A DNA stretch of 64,000 bases from Salipiger marinus (lineage in GTDB: Bacteria; Pseudomonadota; Alphaproteobacteria; Rhodobacterales; Rhodobacteraceae): positions 1-64,000 of the forward strand of contig NZ_FNEJ01000002.1 in NCBI RefSeq assembly GCF_900100085.1, read 5' to 3'. This document shows, piece after piece, positions 18,733-26,617 of this stretch; the first letter of the stretch is position 1, and each line of letters opens with the position of its first letter. The position numbers and the translations under genes are program-made. The notes under the pieces were generated by a model. The model was not told the origin of the DNA and ran no database searches. It saw only the letters and a list, made by a program, of their open reading frames with translations.

Positions 18733-19868
18733 GCTATCTTGAATACACGGTCAAGACCACGCCCTCGGGCTGGCGCAAGGTGCTGCACCTCAACTGGCCG
18801 CTGATCCTGCTGCTGTCGGCGGTGGCGGGGGTGGGCTTTCTCATGCTCTATTCCGTGGCGGGCGGGTCGCTGCAGCCCTGGGCCGAGCCGCAGATGAAAC
18901 GCTACGGCATGGGGCTTGCCGCCATGTTCGTGGTGGCCATGGTGCCGATCTGGCTCTGGCGCAACCTGTCGGTGCTGGCCTATCTGATCTCGCTGACGCT
19001 GCTGGTGGCGGTGGAGCTGTTCGGCGCCATCGGCATGGGGGCGCAGCGCTGGATCGATCTGGGCTTCATGCGGCTGCAGCCTTCGGAGCTGATGAAGGTC
19101 GCGCTGGTGATGGTGCTGGCCGCCTATTACGACTGGCTGCCGCTGCGCAAGACCTCTAGCCCGATCTGGGTGATCCTGCCGCTGCTGCTGATCCTTGGCC
19201 CCACCGCGCTGACGCTGGTGCAGCCCGATCTGGGCACGGCACTGCTGCTGATGACCGGCGGCGGGCTCATGATGTTTCTGGCAGGCGTGCACTGGGCCTA
19301 TTTTGCCGTGGTGCTGTCCGCCGGGGCGGGCACCGTCTGGGCGGTGTTCGAATCGCGCGGCACCCCGTGGCAGCTGCTGAAGGATTACCAGTTCCGCCGC
19401 ATCGACACCTTTCTTGACCCTTCCACCGATCCGCTTGGCGCGGGCTATCACATCACGCAGGCCAAGATCGCCATGGGCTCGGGCGGCTGGACCGGGCGCG
19501 GCTTCATGCAGGGCACGCAGTCGCGGCTGAACTTCCTGCCGGAAAAGCACACCGATTTCATCTTCAACACGCTGGCCGAGGAATTCGGCTTTGTCGGCGG
19601 CATCTCCCTGCTTGCGCTTTACGTGCTGGTCCTGATCTTCTGCATCGCCGCCGCGCTGCAGAACCGCGACCGCTTCTCCTCGCTGCTGACGCTGGGTGTC
19701 GGGCTGACCTTCTTTCTGTATTTCGCCGTGAACATGTCCATGGTCATGGGGCTGGCCCCGGTGGTGGGCGTGCCGCTGCCGCTGGTCAGTTATGGCGGAT
19801 CGGCCATGCTGGTGTTGATGATCGCCTTCGGTCTGGTCCAGAGTGCGCATATTCACAGGCCAAGATGA
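18729..19868 (+). CDS. rodA: rod-shape SEDS glycosyltransferase RodA
   Basis: A 379-residue polytopic membrane protein, the peptidoglycan polymerase partner of PBP2. It shows SEDS hallmarks: GAQRWIDLGFMRLQPSELMK, the catalytic Asp region in HTDFIFNTLAEEFGFVGG, and VGVPLPLVSYGGSAML near the C-terminus. About ten hydrophobic segments are seen. ATGA overlap with mrdA indicates coupled translation. It is the last of the elongasome genes. Confidence 0.96.
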   Translation: MSYLEYTVKTTPSGWRKVLHLNWPLILLLSAVAGVGFLMLYSVAGGSLQPWAEPQMKRYGMGLAAMFVVAMVPIWLWRNLSVLAYLISLTLLVAVELFGAIGMGAQRWIDLGFMRLQPSELMKVALVMVLAAYYDWLPLRKTSSPIWVILPLLLILGPTALTLVQPDLGTALLLMTGGGLMMFLAGVHWAYFAVVLSAGAGTVWAVFESRGTPWQLLKDYQFRRIDTFLDPSTDPLGAGYHITQAKIAMGSGGWTGRGFMQGTQSRLNFLPEKHTDFIFNTLAEEFGFVGGISLLALYVLVLIFCIAAALQNRDRFSSLLTLGVGLTFFLYFAVNMSMVMGLAPVVGVPLPLVSYGGSAMLVLMIAFGLVQSAHIHRPR

Positions 19869-19872
19869 GAGC

Positions 19873-20811
19873 ATGATGTCCCCCACCATCCTTTTCGCCG
19901 CCCCGGCTGACCGCTGGGCGCAATACGAGACCCCCCTGACCGAGGCGCTGGACGCCACCGGGCTGGACTACCGGCTGGGGCTCGACCTGCCCCCCGAAGA
20001 GGTGGATTACATCATCTATGCGCCGAAATCCGGCCTGACCGACTTCACCCCCTTCCCCCGGCTCAAGGCGGTGCTGAACCTCTGGGCCGGTGTCGAAGGC
20101 GTGGTCTCCAACCCGACGCTGCGCGTGCCGCTGACCCGCATGGTCGATTCCGAAGGCCTGACGCAGGGCATGGTGGAATATGTCACCGGCCATGTGCTGC
20201 GCCACCATCTGGGCATGGACAAGTATATCGGCAACACCACCCCGGCATGGGATCAGGTGGCCCCGCCGCTGGCGCAGGAACGCCCGGTCACCATCCTCGG
20301 GCTGGGCGCACTGGGTCACGCCTGCGCGCGGCAGCTGACCAGCCTTGGCTTTCCCGTCACCGGATGGAGCCGCACCCCCCGCAGCCTTGACGGGCTGCGC
20401 TGCCTGCATGGTGCGGAGGGTCTGACCGAGGCGCTGTCGGGGGCCCAGATCCTCGTGCTGCTGCTGCCCCATACCGCCGAGACGGAAAACCTGCTCGACG
20501 CGTCGGCGCTGGATCTGCTGCCCAAGGGCGCCGTGCTGATCAATCCGGGCCGGGGCGCGCTGGTGGAGGACACCGCGCTGCTGGCGGCGCTGGACAGCGG
20601 ACAGGTGGCGCAGGCCACGCTCGACGTGTTCCGCATCGAACCGCTGCCCGCCGATCACCCCTACTGGCAGCATCCGCGCGTCACCGTGACCCCGCATATC
20701 GCCGCCGAAACCCGCCCCGCCTCCGCCGCGCGGGTGATCGCCGACAACATCCGCCGCAACGAGGCCGGCGAACCGCTCTGCCATGTCGTCGACCGCGATG
20801 CCGGCTACTGA
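19873..20811 (+). CDS. glyoxylate/hydroxypyruvate reductase A-like D-2-hydroxyacid dehydrogenase
   Basis: A ~312-residue cytoplasmic dehydrogenase of the GhrA type. An NAD(P) Rossmann motif sits in ILGLGALGHACARQL. The catalytic set is the Arg in NPGRGALVEDTALL, the Glu in DVFRIEPLP, and the His in VTPHIAAETRP. It would reduce glyoxylate or hydroxypyruvate. Its start follows rodA by 4 bases; ATG at 19873 or 19876. The downstream gph (2-phosphoglycolate phosphatase) makes a glycolate/glyoxylate link plausible. Confidence 0.88.
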   Translation: MMSPTILFAAPADRWAQYETPLTEALDATGLDYRLGLDLPPEEVDYIIYAPKSGLTDFTPFPRLKAVLNLWAGVEGVVSNPTLRVPLTRMVDSEGLTQGMVEYVTGHVLRHHLGMDKYIGNTTPAWDQVAPPLAQERPVTILGLGALGHACARQLTSLGFPVTGWSRTPRSLDGLRCLHGAEGLTEALSGAQILVLLLPHTAETENLLDASALDLLPKGAVLINPGRGALVEDTALLAALDSGQVAQATLDVFRIEPLPADHPYWQHPRVTVTPHIAAETRPASAARVIADNIRRNEAGEPLCHVVDRDAGY

Positions 20812-20833
20812 CCTCCCCCACAAGGACCAGCCC

Positions 20834-21520
20834 ATGCCCTTTGACCGCCGCGTAAAGATCGCGCCCTCCATCCTGTCCGCCGATTTCGCCGATTTTGGCC
20901 GCGAGATTCAGGCCATCGAGGCGCAGGGCGCCGACTGGGTCCATGTCGACGTCATGGACGGCCATTTCGTCCCCAACCTCACCTTCGGCCCGCCCGCCGT
21001 CAAAGCCTTCCGCCGCCATGTCAAAACGGTGATGGACGTGCATCTGATGATCGCCCCCGTCGATCCCTTCATCGAGGCTTATGCCGATGCCGGGGCCGAC
21101 ATCCTCACCGCGCATCTGGAAGCCGGACCGCACAGCCACCGCACCCTGCAGGCGATCCGTGGCGCGGGCATGAAGGCTGGCATCGCGCTCAATCCCGGCA
21201 CGCCCGCGCAGGCGGTGGAGCCGCTGCTGGATCTGACCGACCTGATCTGCGTGATGACGGTCAATCCGGGCTTTGGCGGGCAGAAATTCCTCGACATGAC
21301 CGCCAAGATCCGCGCGCTGCGCAGCCTGATCGGCGACCGGCCCATCCATATCGAGATCGATGGCGGGGTCGATCCCACCACCGCGCCGCTGGTGGTGGCG
21401 GCAGGCGCCGATGTGCTGGTCGCGGGATCGGCGGTGTTCCGCGGCGGATCGGTGGACGATCCCGCCCCCTACGGTCAGAATATCCGGGCCATCCGCGACG
21501 CCGCAAACGCCGCGACCTGA
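20834..21520 (+). CDS. rpe: ribulose-phosphate 3-epimerase
   Basis: A 228-residue TIM-barrel enzyme interconverting ribulose-5-phosphate and xylulose-5-phosphate (pentose phosphate and Calvin pathways; also called CbbE). Signature motifs are KIAPSILSADFADFG, VDVMDGHFVPNLTFGP with the metal-binding His and Asp, VMTVNPGFGGQKF and IEIDGGVDPTTAP. The start is MPFDRR at 20834, preceded by AAGGA; an upstream in-frame extension would overlap the previous gene. It is followed by gph and cbbY. Confidence 0.97.
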   Translation: MPFDRRVKIAPSILSADFADFGREIQAIEAQGADWVHVDVMDGHFVPNLTFGPPAVKAFRRHVKTVMDVHLMIAPVDPFIEAYADAGADILTAHLEAGPHSHRTLQAIRGAGMKAGIALNPGTPAQAVEPLLDLTDLICVMTVNPGFGGQKFLDMTAKIRALRSLIGDRPIHIEIDGGVDPTTAPLVVAAGADVLVAGSAVFRGGSVDDPAPYGQNIRAIRDAANAAT

Positions 21521-21549
21521 CCTGACCGCATCACGAAGGATCCTCGGCC

Positions 21550-22224
21550 ATGACTGCCCAGACCGCCCTCATCTTCGATCTCGACGGCACGCTGATCGAC
21601 AGCGCGCCCGACCTGCACCACGCCGCCAACACCGTGCTGCGCCACGAAAACCTGCCCGAGATCAGCTTCGAGCAGGCGCGCAGCTTCATCGGCAAGGGCG
21701 CGCCTGTGCTGATCTCGCGCGTGATGCAGGCGGTAGGCCTGCCCGAGGATCCCGCCGAACATGCCCGGCTGCTGGCGCTGTTCATGCGCGAATATGACAA
21801 GCCGCCCGCCCTGACCCGGCTTTATCCCGGGGTCATGGACGCGCTGGCGCGGCTGCGCGCCATGGGTCTGCCCATGGGGCTTTGCACCAACAAGCCCGCC
21901 AGCCCCACGCATATCGCGCTTGATCATTTCGGCCTTGCGCCGTTCCTGTCCGCCGTGGCCTGCGCCGAAACCCTGCCGCAGCGCAAACCCGATCCCGCGC
22001 CGCTGCGCCATGTGCTGGCCGAACTGGGCACGGCTTCCGCGCTTTATGTGGGCGACAGCGAGGTGGATGCCGAAACCGCCCAGCGCGCGGGCCTGCCCTT
22101 TGCGCTTTTTACCGAAGGCTATCGCCACACGGCGGTGGCGGATCTGCCCCATGCCCATGTCTTTGACCATTTCGACGCGCTGCCCGATCTGGTGGCGCGG
22201 CACCTGCGCGAGCGCGCCGCATGA
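21550..22224 (+). CDS. gph: phosphoglycolate phosphatase
   Basis: A 224-residue HAD-superfamily subclass IA phosphatase. It has motif I LIFDLDGTLIDSAPDL at the N-terminus, the alpha-helical cap, motif II GLCTNKP, the Lys in QRKPDPAPL and motif IV YVGDSEVDAETA. It removes phosphate from 2-phosphoglycolate, a RuBisCO oxygenation or DNA-repair product (CbbZ in autotrophs). AAGGA lies before the ATG. It lies 29 bases after rpe and overlaps cbbY by 4 bases. Confidence 0.92.
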   Translation: MTAQTALIFDLDGTLIDSAPDLHHAANTVLRHENLPEISFEQARSFIGKGAPVLISRVMQAVGLPEDPAEHARLLALFMREYDKPPALTRLYPGVMDALARLRAMGLPMGLCTNKPASPTHIALDHFGLAPFLSAVACAETLPQRKPDPAPLRHVLAELGTASALYVGDSEVDAETAQRAGLPFALFTEGYRHTAVADLPHAHVFDHFDALPDLVARHLRERAA

Positions 22225-22913
22225 CGCTGGCGGCGCTGATCTTCGACGTGGACGGCACGCTGGCCGAAACCGAAGAGGCGCATCGCCACGCCTTCAACCT
22301 CAGCTTTGCCGAGGCCGGGCTGGGCTGGCACTGGGACCGCGACACCTACCGGCGCCTGCTGCGCACCACCGGCGGCAAGGAGCGCATGCGCCGCTATGCT
22401 CAGGAAACCGGGCAGCCCGCGCCGGATGTCACGGCGCTGCACGCGCGCAAGACCGAAACCTATGCGCGGCAGCTGGCGCAGGGGCTGGCGCTGCGCCCCG
22501 GTGTCGCGGATCTGGTCACCGCTGCACGCGCGGCGGGGCTGCGGCTGGCGGTCGCCACCACCACCAGCGCGCCCAATGTGCAGGCGCTGGCCCGCGCCTG
22601 CTGGGACCGCGACGCGGATCAGGTGTTCGACGTGATCGCGGCGGGGGACGAGGTGCCGCGCAAGAAGCCCGCCGCCGACATCTACACGCTGGCGCTGGCC
22701 CGGCTGGGCCTGCCCGCCGGGGCAGCGCTTGCCTTCGAGGACAGCCGCAACGGGGTGCTGGCGGCGCGTGGCGCGGGGCTGCGCGTGGTGGTGACGCCCG
22801 CGCTTTATACCGAAGCGGAGGATTTTACCGGCGCGCTGGCGGTGATCCCCTCGCTGGAGTCCGCGCACTGGCCCGAACCGCTGGCCACCGCCCTTGCCGG
22901 GGTCCGCGCCTGA
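22221..22913 (+). CDS. cbbY: HAD phosphatase CbbY (xylulose-1,5-bisphosphate phosphatase)
   Basis: A 230-residue HAD-IA hydrolase. IFDVDGTLAETEEAHRHAFN, RRLLRTTGGKERM, and LAVATTTSAPNVQAL closely match CbbY, which in Rhodobacter sphaeroides removes the RuBisCO inhibitor xylulose-1,5-bisphosphate. KKPAADIYTLAL and AFEDSRNGVLAA complete the active site. The ATG overlaps the gph stop. The order rpe-gph-cbbY mirrors cbbE-cbbZ-cbbY, but no RuBisCO or other cbb gene is in the window. Confidence 0.88.
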   Translation: MTLAALIFDVDGTLAETEEAHRHAFNLSFAEAGLGWHWDRDTYRRLLRTTGGKERMRRYAQETGQPAPDVTALHARKTETYARQLAQGLALRPGVADLVTAARAAGLRLAVATTTSAPNVQALARACWDRDADQVFDVIAAGDEVPRKKPAADIYTLALARLGLPAGAALAFEDSRNGVLAARGAGLRVVVTPALYTEAEDFTGALAVIPSLESAHWPEPLATALAGVRA

Positions 22914-22989
22914 CGGGAAATTCGGTTGACCGCGACCACACGGACTTGCCACATGGCCCCGGTTCGCCCCGCGGCCTTGCAAGGAGTGT

Positions 22990-24201
22990 ATGATGATCCG
23001 GCAGTTTTTCTGCACAGCGGCGCTTTGTGCCGCAGCCACCGGCGCGCTGGCCGACCCCGACCCCGCCGACTGGGCCGCCGTCACCGAAGAGGCGCGGGGC
23101 CAGACCGTGTACTGGAACGCATGGGGCGGGTCGGACGCGGTCAACGGCTTCATCGACTGGTTGGGCGCGCAGGCCTTGGCGCAGCACGGCGTCACCGTCA
23201 CCCATGTGAAACTTTCCGACACCGCCGAGGCGGTGAGCCGGGTCCTGGCCGAAAAGACCGCAGGTCAGGACAGCGGCGGCGCGGTCGACCTCATCTGGAT
23301 CAATGGCGAAAATTTTGCCGCGATGAAAGAACAGGGCCTGCTGTTCGGGCCTTGGGCCGAGGCGCTGCCGAATTTCGCGCTGACCGATCCCGGGGCCAAT
23401 GCCGCGCTGACCGCCGATTTCACCGTGCCCACCGAGGGGCTGGAGGCGCCATGGGGCATGGCCCGGCTGGTGTTTTTCCATGACAGCGCCCGGCTGGCCG
23501 AACCGCCCCGGTCGATGGCGGCGCTGGCGGACTGGGCGGCAGAGAATCCCGGCCGCTTTGCCTATCCGCAGCCGCCGGATTTTCTGAGCTCCACCTTTCT
23601 CAAGCAGGCGCTGATCGAACTTACCCCCGACCCGGCGCTGCTGTCGCAGCCCGTCACCGACGCGACCTATGACGCGGCCACCGCCCCGCTCTGGGCCTAT
23701 CTTGACGCGCTGCATCCCAACCTCTGGCGGCAGGGCCGGGCATGGCCACAGAACGGGCCGCGTCTGGTGCAGCTGATGGCCGATGCGGAAATCGACATCG
23801 GCTTTGACTTCAACCCCAACGCCGCCGCCAATGCCATCGCCGCCTTCCAGCTGCCCGACACGGTGCGCAGCCATGTCCATGACGGCGGCACGCTGGGCAA
23901 TGCCAGCTTTGTCGCCATCCCCTACAATGCCAAGGCCAAGGCGGGCGCCATGGTGCTGGCCAACCTGCTGATGTCCCCCGAAGCGCAGGCGCGCATGGCC
24001 AACCCCGAGGTCTGGGGGCTGGGCCCGGTGCTGGCGCTGGACCGGCTTGCGCCGCAGGACCGCGCGCTCTTTGACGCGCTGCCGCTGGGAGAGGCGACGC
24101 TGGACCCCGCAGCGCTTGGCCCAACCCTGCCGGAGCCGCATCCCTCGTGGATGGACCGGCTGGAGACGGACTGGACCCGCCGCTACGGCGTGGCGCCCTG
24201 A
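22990..24201 (+). CDS. ABC transporter substrate-binding protein, YnjB family
   Basis: A 403-residue periplasmic protein. The signal peptide is residues 1-22 (FFCTAALCAAATGALA). The mature part has the YnjB features NAWGGSDAVNGFIDWL, DLIWINGENFAAMKEQGLL and FDFNPNAAANAI. An AAGGAG site precedes the ATG at 22990 (a second ATG directly follows). It is the first gene of a three-gene YnjBCD-type importer whose substrate is not established; distant relatives carry thiamine, sulfate or iron. The permease gene begins at the very next base after the stop. Confidence 0.88.
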   Translation: MMIRQFFCTAALCAAATGALADPDPADWAAVTEEARGQTVYWNAWGGSDAVNGFIDWLGAQALAQHGVTVTHVKLSDTAEAVSRVLAEKTAGQDSGGAVDLIWINGENFAAMKEQGLLFGPWAEALPNFALTDPGANAALTADFTVPTEGLEAPWGMARLVFFHDSARLAEPPRSMAALADWAAENPGRFAYPQPPDFLSSTFLKQALIELTPDPALLSQPVTDATYDAATAPLWAYLDALHPNLWRQGRAWPQNGPRLVQLMADAEIDIGFDFNPNAAANAIAAFQLPDTVRSHVHDGGTLGNASFVAIPYNAKAKAGAMVLANLLMSPEAQARMANPEVWGLGPVLALDRLAPQDRALFDALPLGEATLDPAALGPTLPEPHPSWMDRLETDWTRRYGVAP

Positions 24202-25878
24202 GTGCTGAGGGCCGCGCCCGCGCTGGTGCTGCTGGCGCTGCTGGGTCCGGTGGCGGCGGGGCTGGCGGGCACGCTGGCGCCCGCCTTTGGCGTGATGCCC
24301 ACGCTGGGCGGCACCACCCCGGGGCTTGAGCCGTTCCGCGCCCTGCTGGACTGGCCGGGCCTGCCGCGCGCGCTGGCGCTGAGCCTTGGCACCGGGCTTG
24401 CCGCCACCGCGCTGGCGCTGGGGCTGACGCTGCTGATCTGCGCGGGCTGGCACGGCACCCGCGCCTTCGCCCTGCTGGAACGGGCGCTGTCGCCGCTGCT
24501 GTCGGTGCCCCATGCGGCGGCGGCCTTTGGCCTTGCCTTTCTCATCGCGCCCTCGGGCTGGATCGCGCGCGGGCTGGCGCAGATGCTGGGCTGGGACCGC
24601 CCGCCCGATCTGCTGATCCTGCAGGATCCATGGGGGCTGTCGCTGACCGCCGGGCTCGTGGTCAAGGAGATGCCCTTCCTGCTGCTGATGGTGCTGGCGG
24701 CGCTGCCCGGCCTGCGCCCGGGGCAAAGCCTCGCCACCGCGCAGGCGCTGGGTTACGGGCGCATCACCGGCTGGATCAAGGTGATCCTGCCCCGGCTTTA
24801 TCCGCTGATCCGGCTGCCGGTCTATGCGGTGCTGGCCTATTCGGTGTCGGTGGTGGATGTGGCGATGATCCTTGGCCCCACCACGCCGCCGCCGCTTGGC
24901 GTGCAGGTGCTGCGCTGGATGAACGATCCCGATCTGGCGCTGCGCTTTCAGGCGGCGGCGGGGGCGGTGCTGCTGTTTGCCGCCACGCTGCTGGCGCTGG
25001 CGCTGTGGCGCTGTGGCGAACTGGCGCTGGCGCGCGCCACGCGCGGCTGGCTGACCCGTGGCGGACGCGGGCGGGCCGAGCGCGGCCTGCGCGCCGCCGG
25101 TCTGGCGCTGGGGGGGATGTCGGCAGGCGCCGTGCTGCTGGGGCTGGCGGGGCTCGCCGTCTGGTCGCTGGCCGGGGTCTGGACCTTTCCCTCCCTGCTG
25201 CCCGACGCCCTGTCGCTGCGCAGCTGGCAGCGTCACGGGCCCGGGCTCGCGGCGCTGCTGGCCGAGACGCTGCTGATCGCGGCGCTGGCGGCGGGGATCG
25301 CCACGGCGCTGGTGCTGGCCTGCCTGCAGGCCGAACAGCGCCACCATCTGCGCCCGACCCGCCGCGCGCTCTGGCTGCTCTATCTGCCGCTGCTGGTGCC
25401 GCAGATCGCCTTTCTGCCGGGGCTGCAGGTGCTGGCGCTGCTGGCGGGGCTGGAGGGCAGCCGGGCGGCGGTGATCGCCGCCCATCTGGTCTTTGTGCTG
25501 CCTTACGCCTTCCTGTCGCTCAGCGATCCGTGGCGCGCGCTGGATCCGCGCTATGCCGCCGTGGGCCACGCGCTGGGGCATGGCCCGGCGTCGGTGTTCT
25601 GGCGGCTGCGCCTGCCGCTGCTGCTGCGCCCGGTGCTGACCGCCTTTGCCGTGGCCGCCGCCGCCAGCGTCGGGCAGTTCCTGCCGACGCTGCTGATCGG
25701 CGCGGGCCGGGTGCCCACCCTGACCACCGAAGCGGTGGCGCTTGCCTCCGGCGGCGACCGGCGGGTGATCGGCGTGACCGCGCTGGCCCAGACCGGCGCC
25801 GCCTTCCTGCCCTTCGCGCTGGCGCTGCTGCTGCCTGCGCTGCTGTGGCGCCACCGGCGGGGGATGCGCCATGGCTGA
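24202..25878 (+). CDS. ABC transporter double permease, YnjC family
   Basis: A 558-residue inner-membrane protein with two fused permease halves, each with its own EAA-type loop (first near ATAQALGYGRITGWIKVILP, second near GHALGHGPASVFWRLRLP). Twelve or so hydrophobic segments are visible. The start is GTG directly after the ynjB-type stop, so translation is coupled. It overlaps the ATPase gene by 8 bases. The duplicated permease in one chain is usual for the YnjC/ThiP type. Confidence 0.88.
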   Translation: MLRAAPALVLLALLGPVAAGLAGTLAPAFGVMPTLGGTTPGLEPFRALLDWPGLPRALALSLGTGLAATALALGLTLLICAGWHGTRAFALLERALSPLLSVPHAAAAFGLAFLIAPSGWIARGLAQMLGWDRPPDLLILQDPWGLSLTAGLVVKEMPFLLLMVLAALPGLRPGQSLATAQALGYGRITGWIKVILPRLYPLIRLPVYAVLAYSVSVVDVAMILGPTTPPPLGVQVLRWMNDPDLALRFQAAAGAVLLFAATLLALALWRCGELALARATRGWLTRGGRGRAERGLRAAGLALGGMSAGAVLLGLAGLAVWSLAGVWTFPSLLPDALSLRSWQRHGPGLAALLAETLLIAALAAGIATALVLACLQAEQRHHLRPTRRALWLLYLPLLVPQIAFLPGLQVLALLAGLEGSRAAVIAAHLVFVLPYAFLSLSDPWRALDPRYAAVGHALGHGPASVFWRLRLPLLLRPVLTAFAVAAAASVGQFLPTLLIGAGRVPTLTTEAVALASGGDRRVIGVTALAQTGAAFLPFALALLLPALLWRHRRGMRHG

Positions 25879-26503
25879 GGGGCTGGTGCTGGACCATGTG
25901 ATCCTGCGGCGCGGCGGCGATCTGCTGCTGACGCTCGACGCGCGCGTGGCCCCGGGCGAGGTGCTGACGGTGATGGGCCGCTCCGGATCCGGCAAATCCA
26001 CGCTGCTCTCGGCCATCATCGGCCAGCTTGATCCGGCCTTCACGCTGGAAGGGCGCATCCTGCTCAACGGCACGGATCTGACCCGGCGCCCCGCCGAGGC
26101 GCGGCAGGTGGGCATCCTGTTTCAGGACGACCTGCTGTTTCCGCATCTGTCGGTGGCGGGCAATCTGGGCTTCGGCCTGCCCCGCGCCCTGCGCGGCGCC
26201 GCCCGCAGCACCCGGATCGAGGCGGCCCTGCAGGAGGTGGAGCTGGCAGGCTACGGCCCGCGCGATCCGGCCACGCTGTCGGGCGGGCAGAAGGCGCGGG
26301 TGGCGCTGATGCGGATGCTGCTGGCCGAACCGCGCGCGCTGCTGCTGGACGAGCCGTTCTCGCGGCTGGATGCCGGTCTGCGCGCGCAGATCCGCGCGCT
26401 GGTTCTGGCGCGGGCACAGGCGCGTGGCCTGCCGGTGCTGCTGGTGACCCATGACGCCGAAGATGCCCGCGCGGCGGGCGGGCGGGTGGTGACCCTTGGC
26501 TGA
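25871..26503 (+). CDS. ABC transporter ATPase, YnjD family
   Basis: A short 210-residue ATPase. Walker A is GRSGSGKSTLL (~37-47), the Q-loop is in VGILFQDDLLFPHLS, the signature is LSGGQKARV, Walker B is ALLLDEPFSRLD, and the H-loop is in LVTHDAEDARA. No C-terminal regulatory domain is present. It overlaps the permease gene and ends the YnjBCD set. It is followed after 114 bases by xylulokinase. Confidence 0.93.
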   Translation: MAEGLVLDHVILRRGGDLLLTLDARVAPGEVLTVMGRSGSGKSTLLSAIIGQLDPAFTLEGRILLNGTDLTRRPAEARQVGILFQDDLLFPHLSVAGNLGFGLPRALRGAARSTRIEAALQEVELAGYGPRDPATLSGGQKARVALMRMLLAEPRALLLDEPFSRLDAGLRAQIRALVLARAQARGLPVLLVTHDAEDARAAGGRVVTLG

Positions 26504-26533
26504 CCCCTTGCCCTTGGCGCCGGGTCGGGCAAA

Positions 26534-26599
26534 CCTGCGCGGGCAGGCAGATCGGGGAAGCCTGCGCAGGCAGGCGGGTCGCGCGCAGGGACGCGCGAC
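26534..26599 (+). repeat. three successive hairpins in the xylB leader
   Basis: Three perfect small hairpins lie in the 114-base gap: CCTGC/GCAGG at 26534-26547, CCTGC/GCAGG at 26561-26574 and GTCGCGCG/CGCGCGAC at 26578-26599. The last ends 18 bases before the xylB start, next to its AGGAGG ribosome site. They may attenuate or stabilise the transcript. Confidence 0.5.
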
Positions 26600-26617
26600 G
26601 GGCAGGAGGGGCTGATC

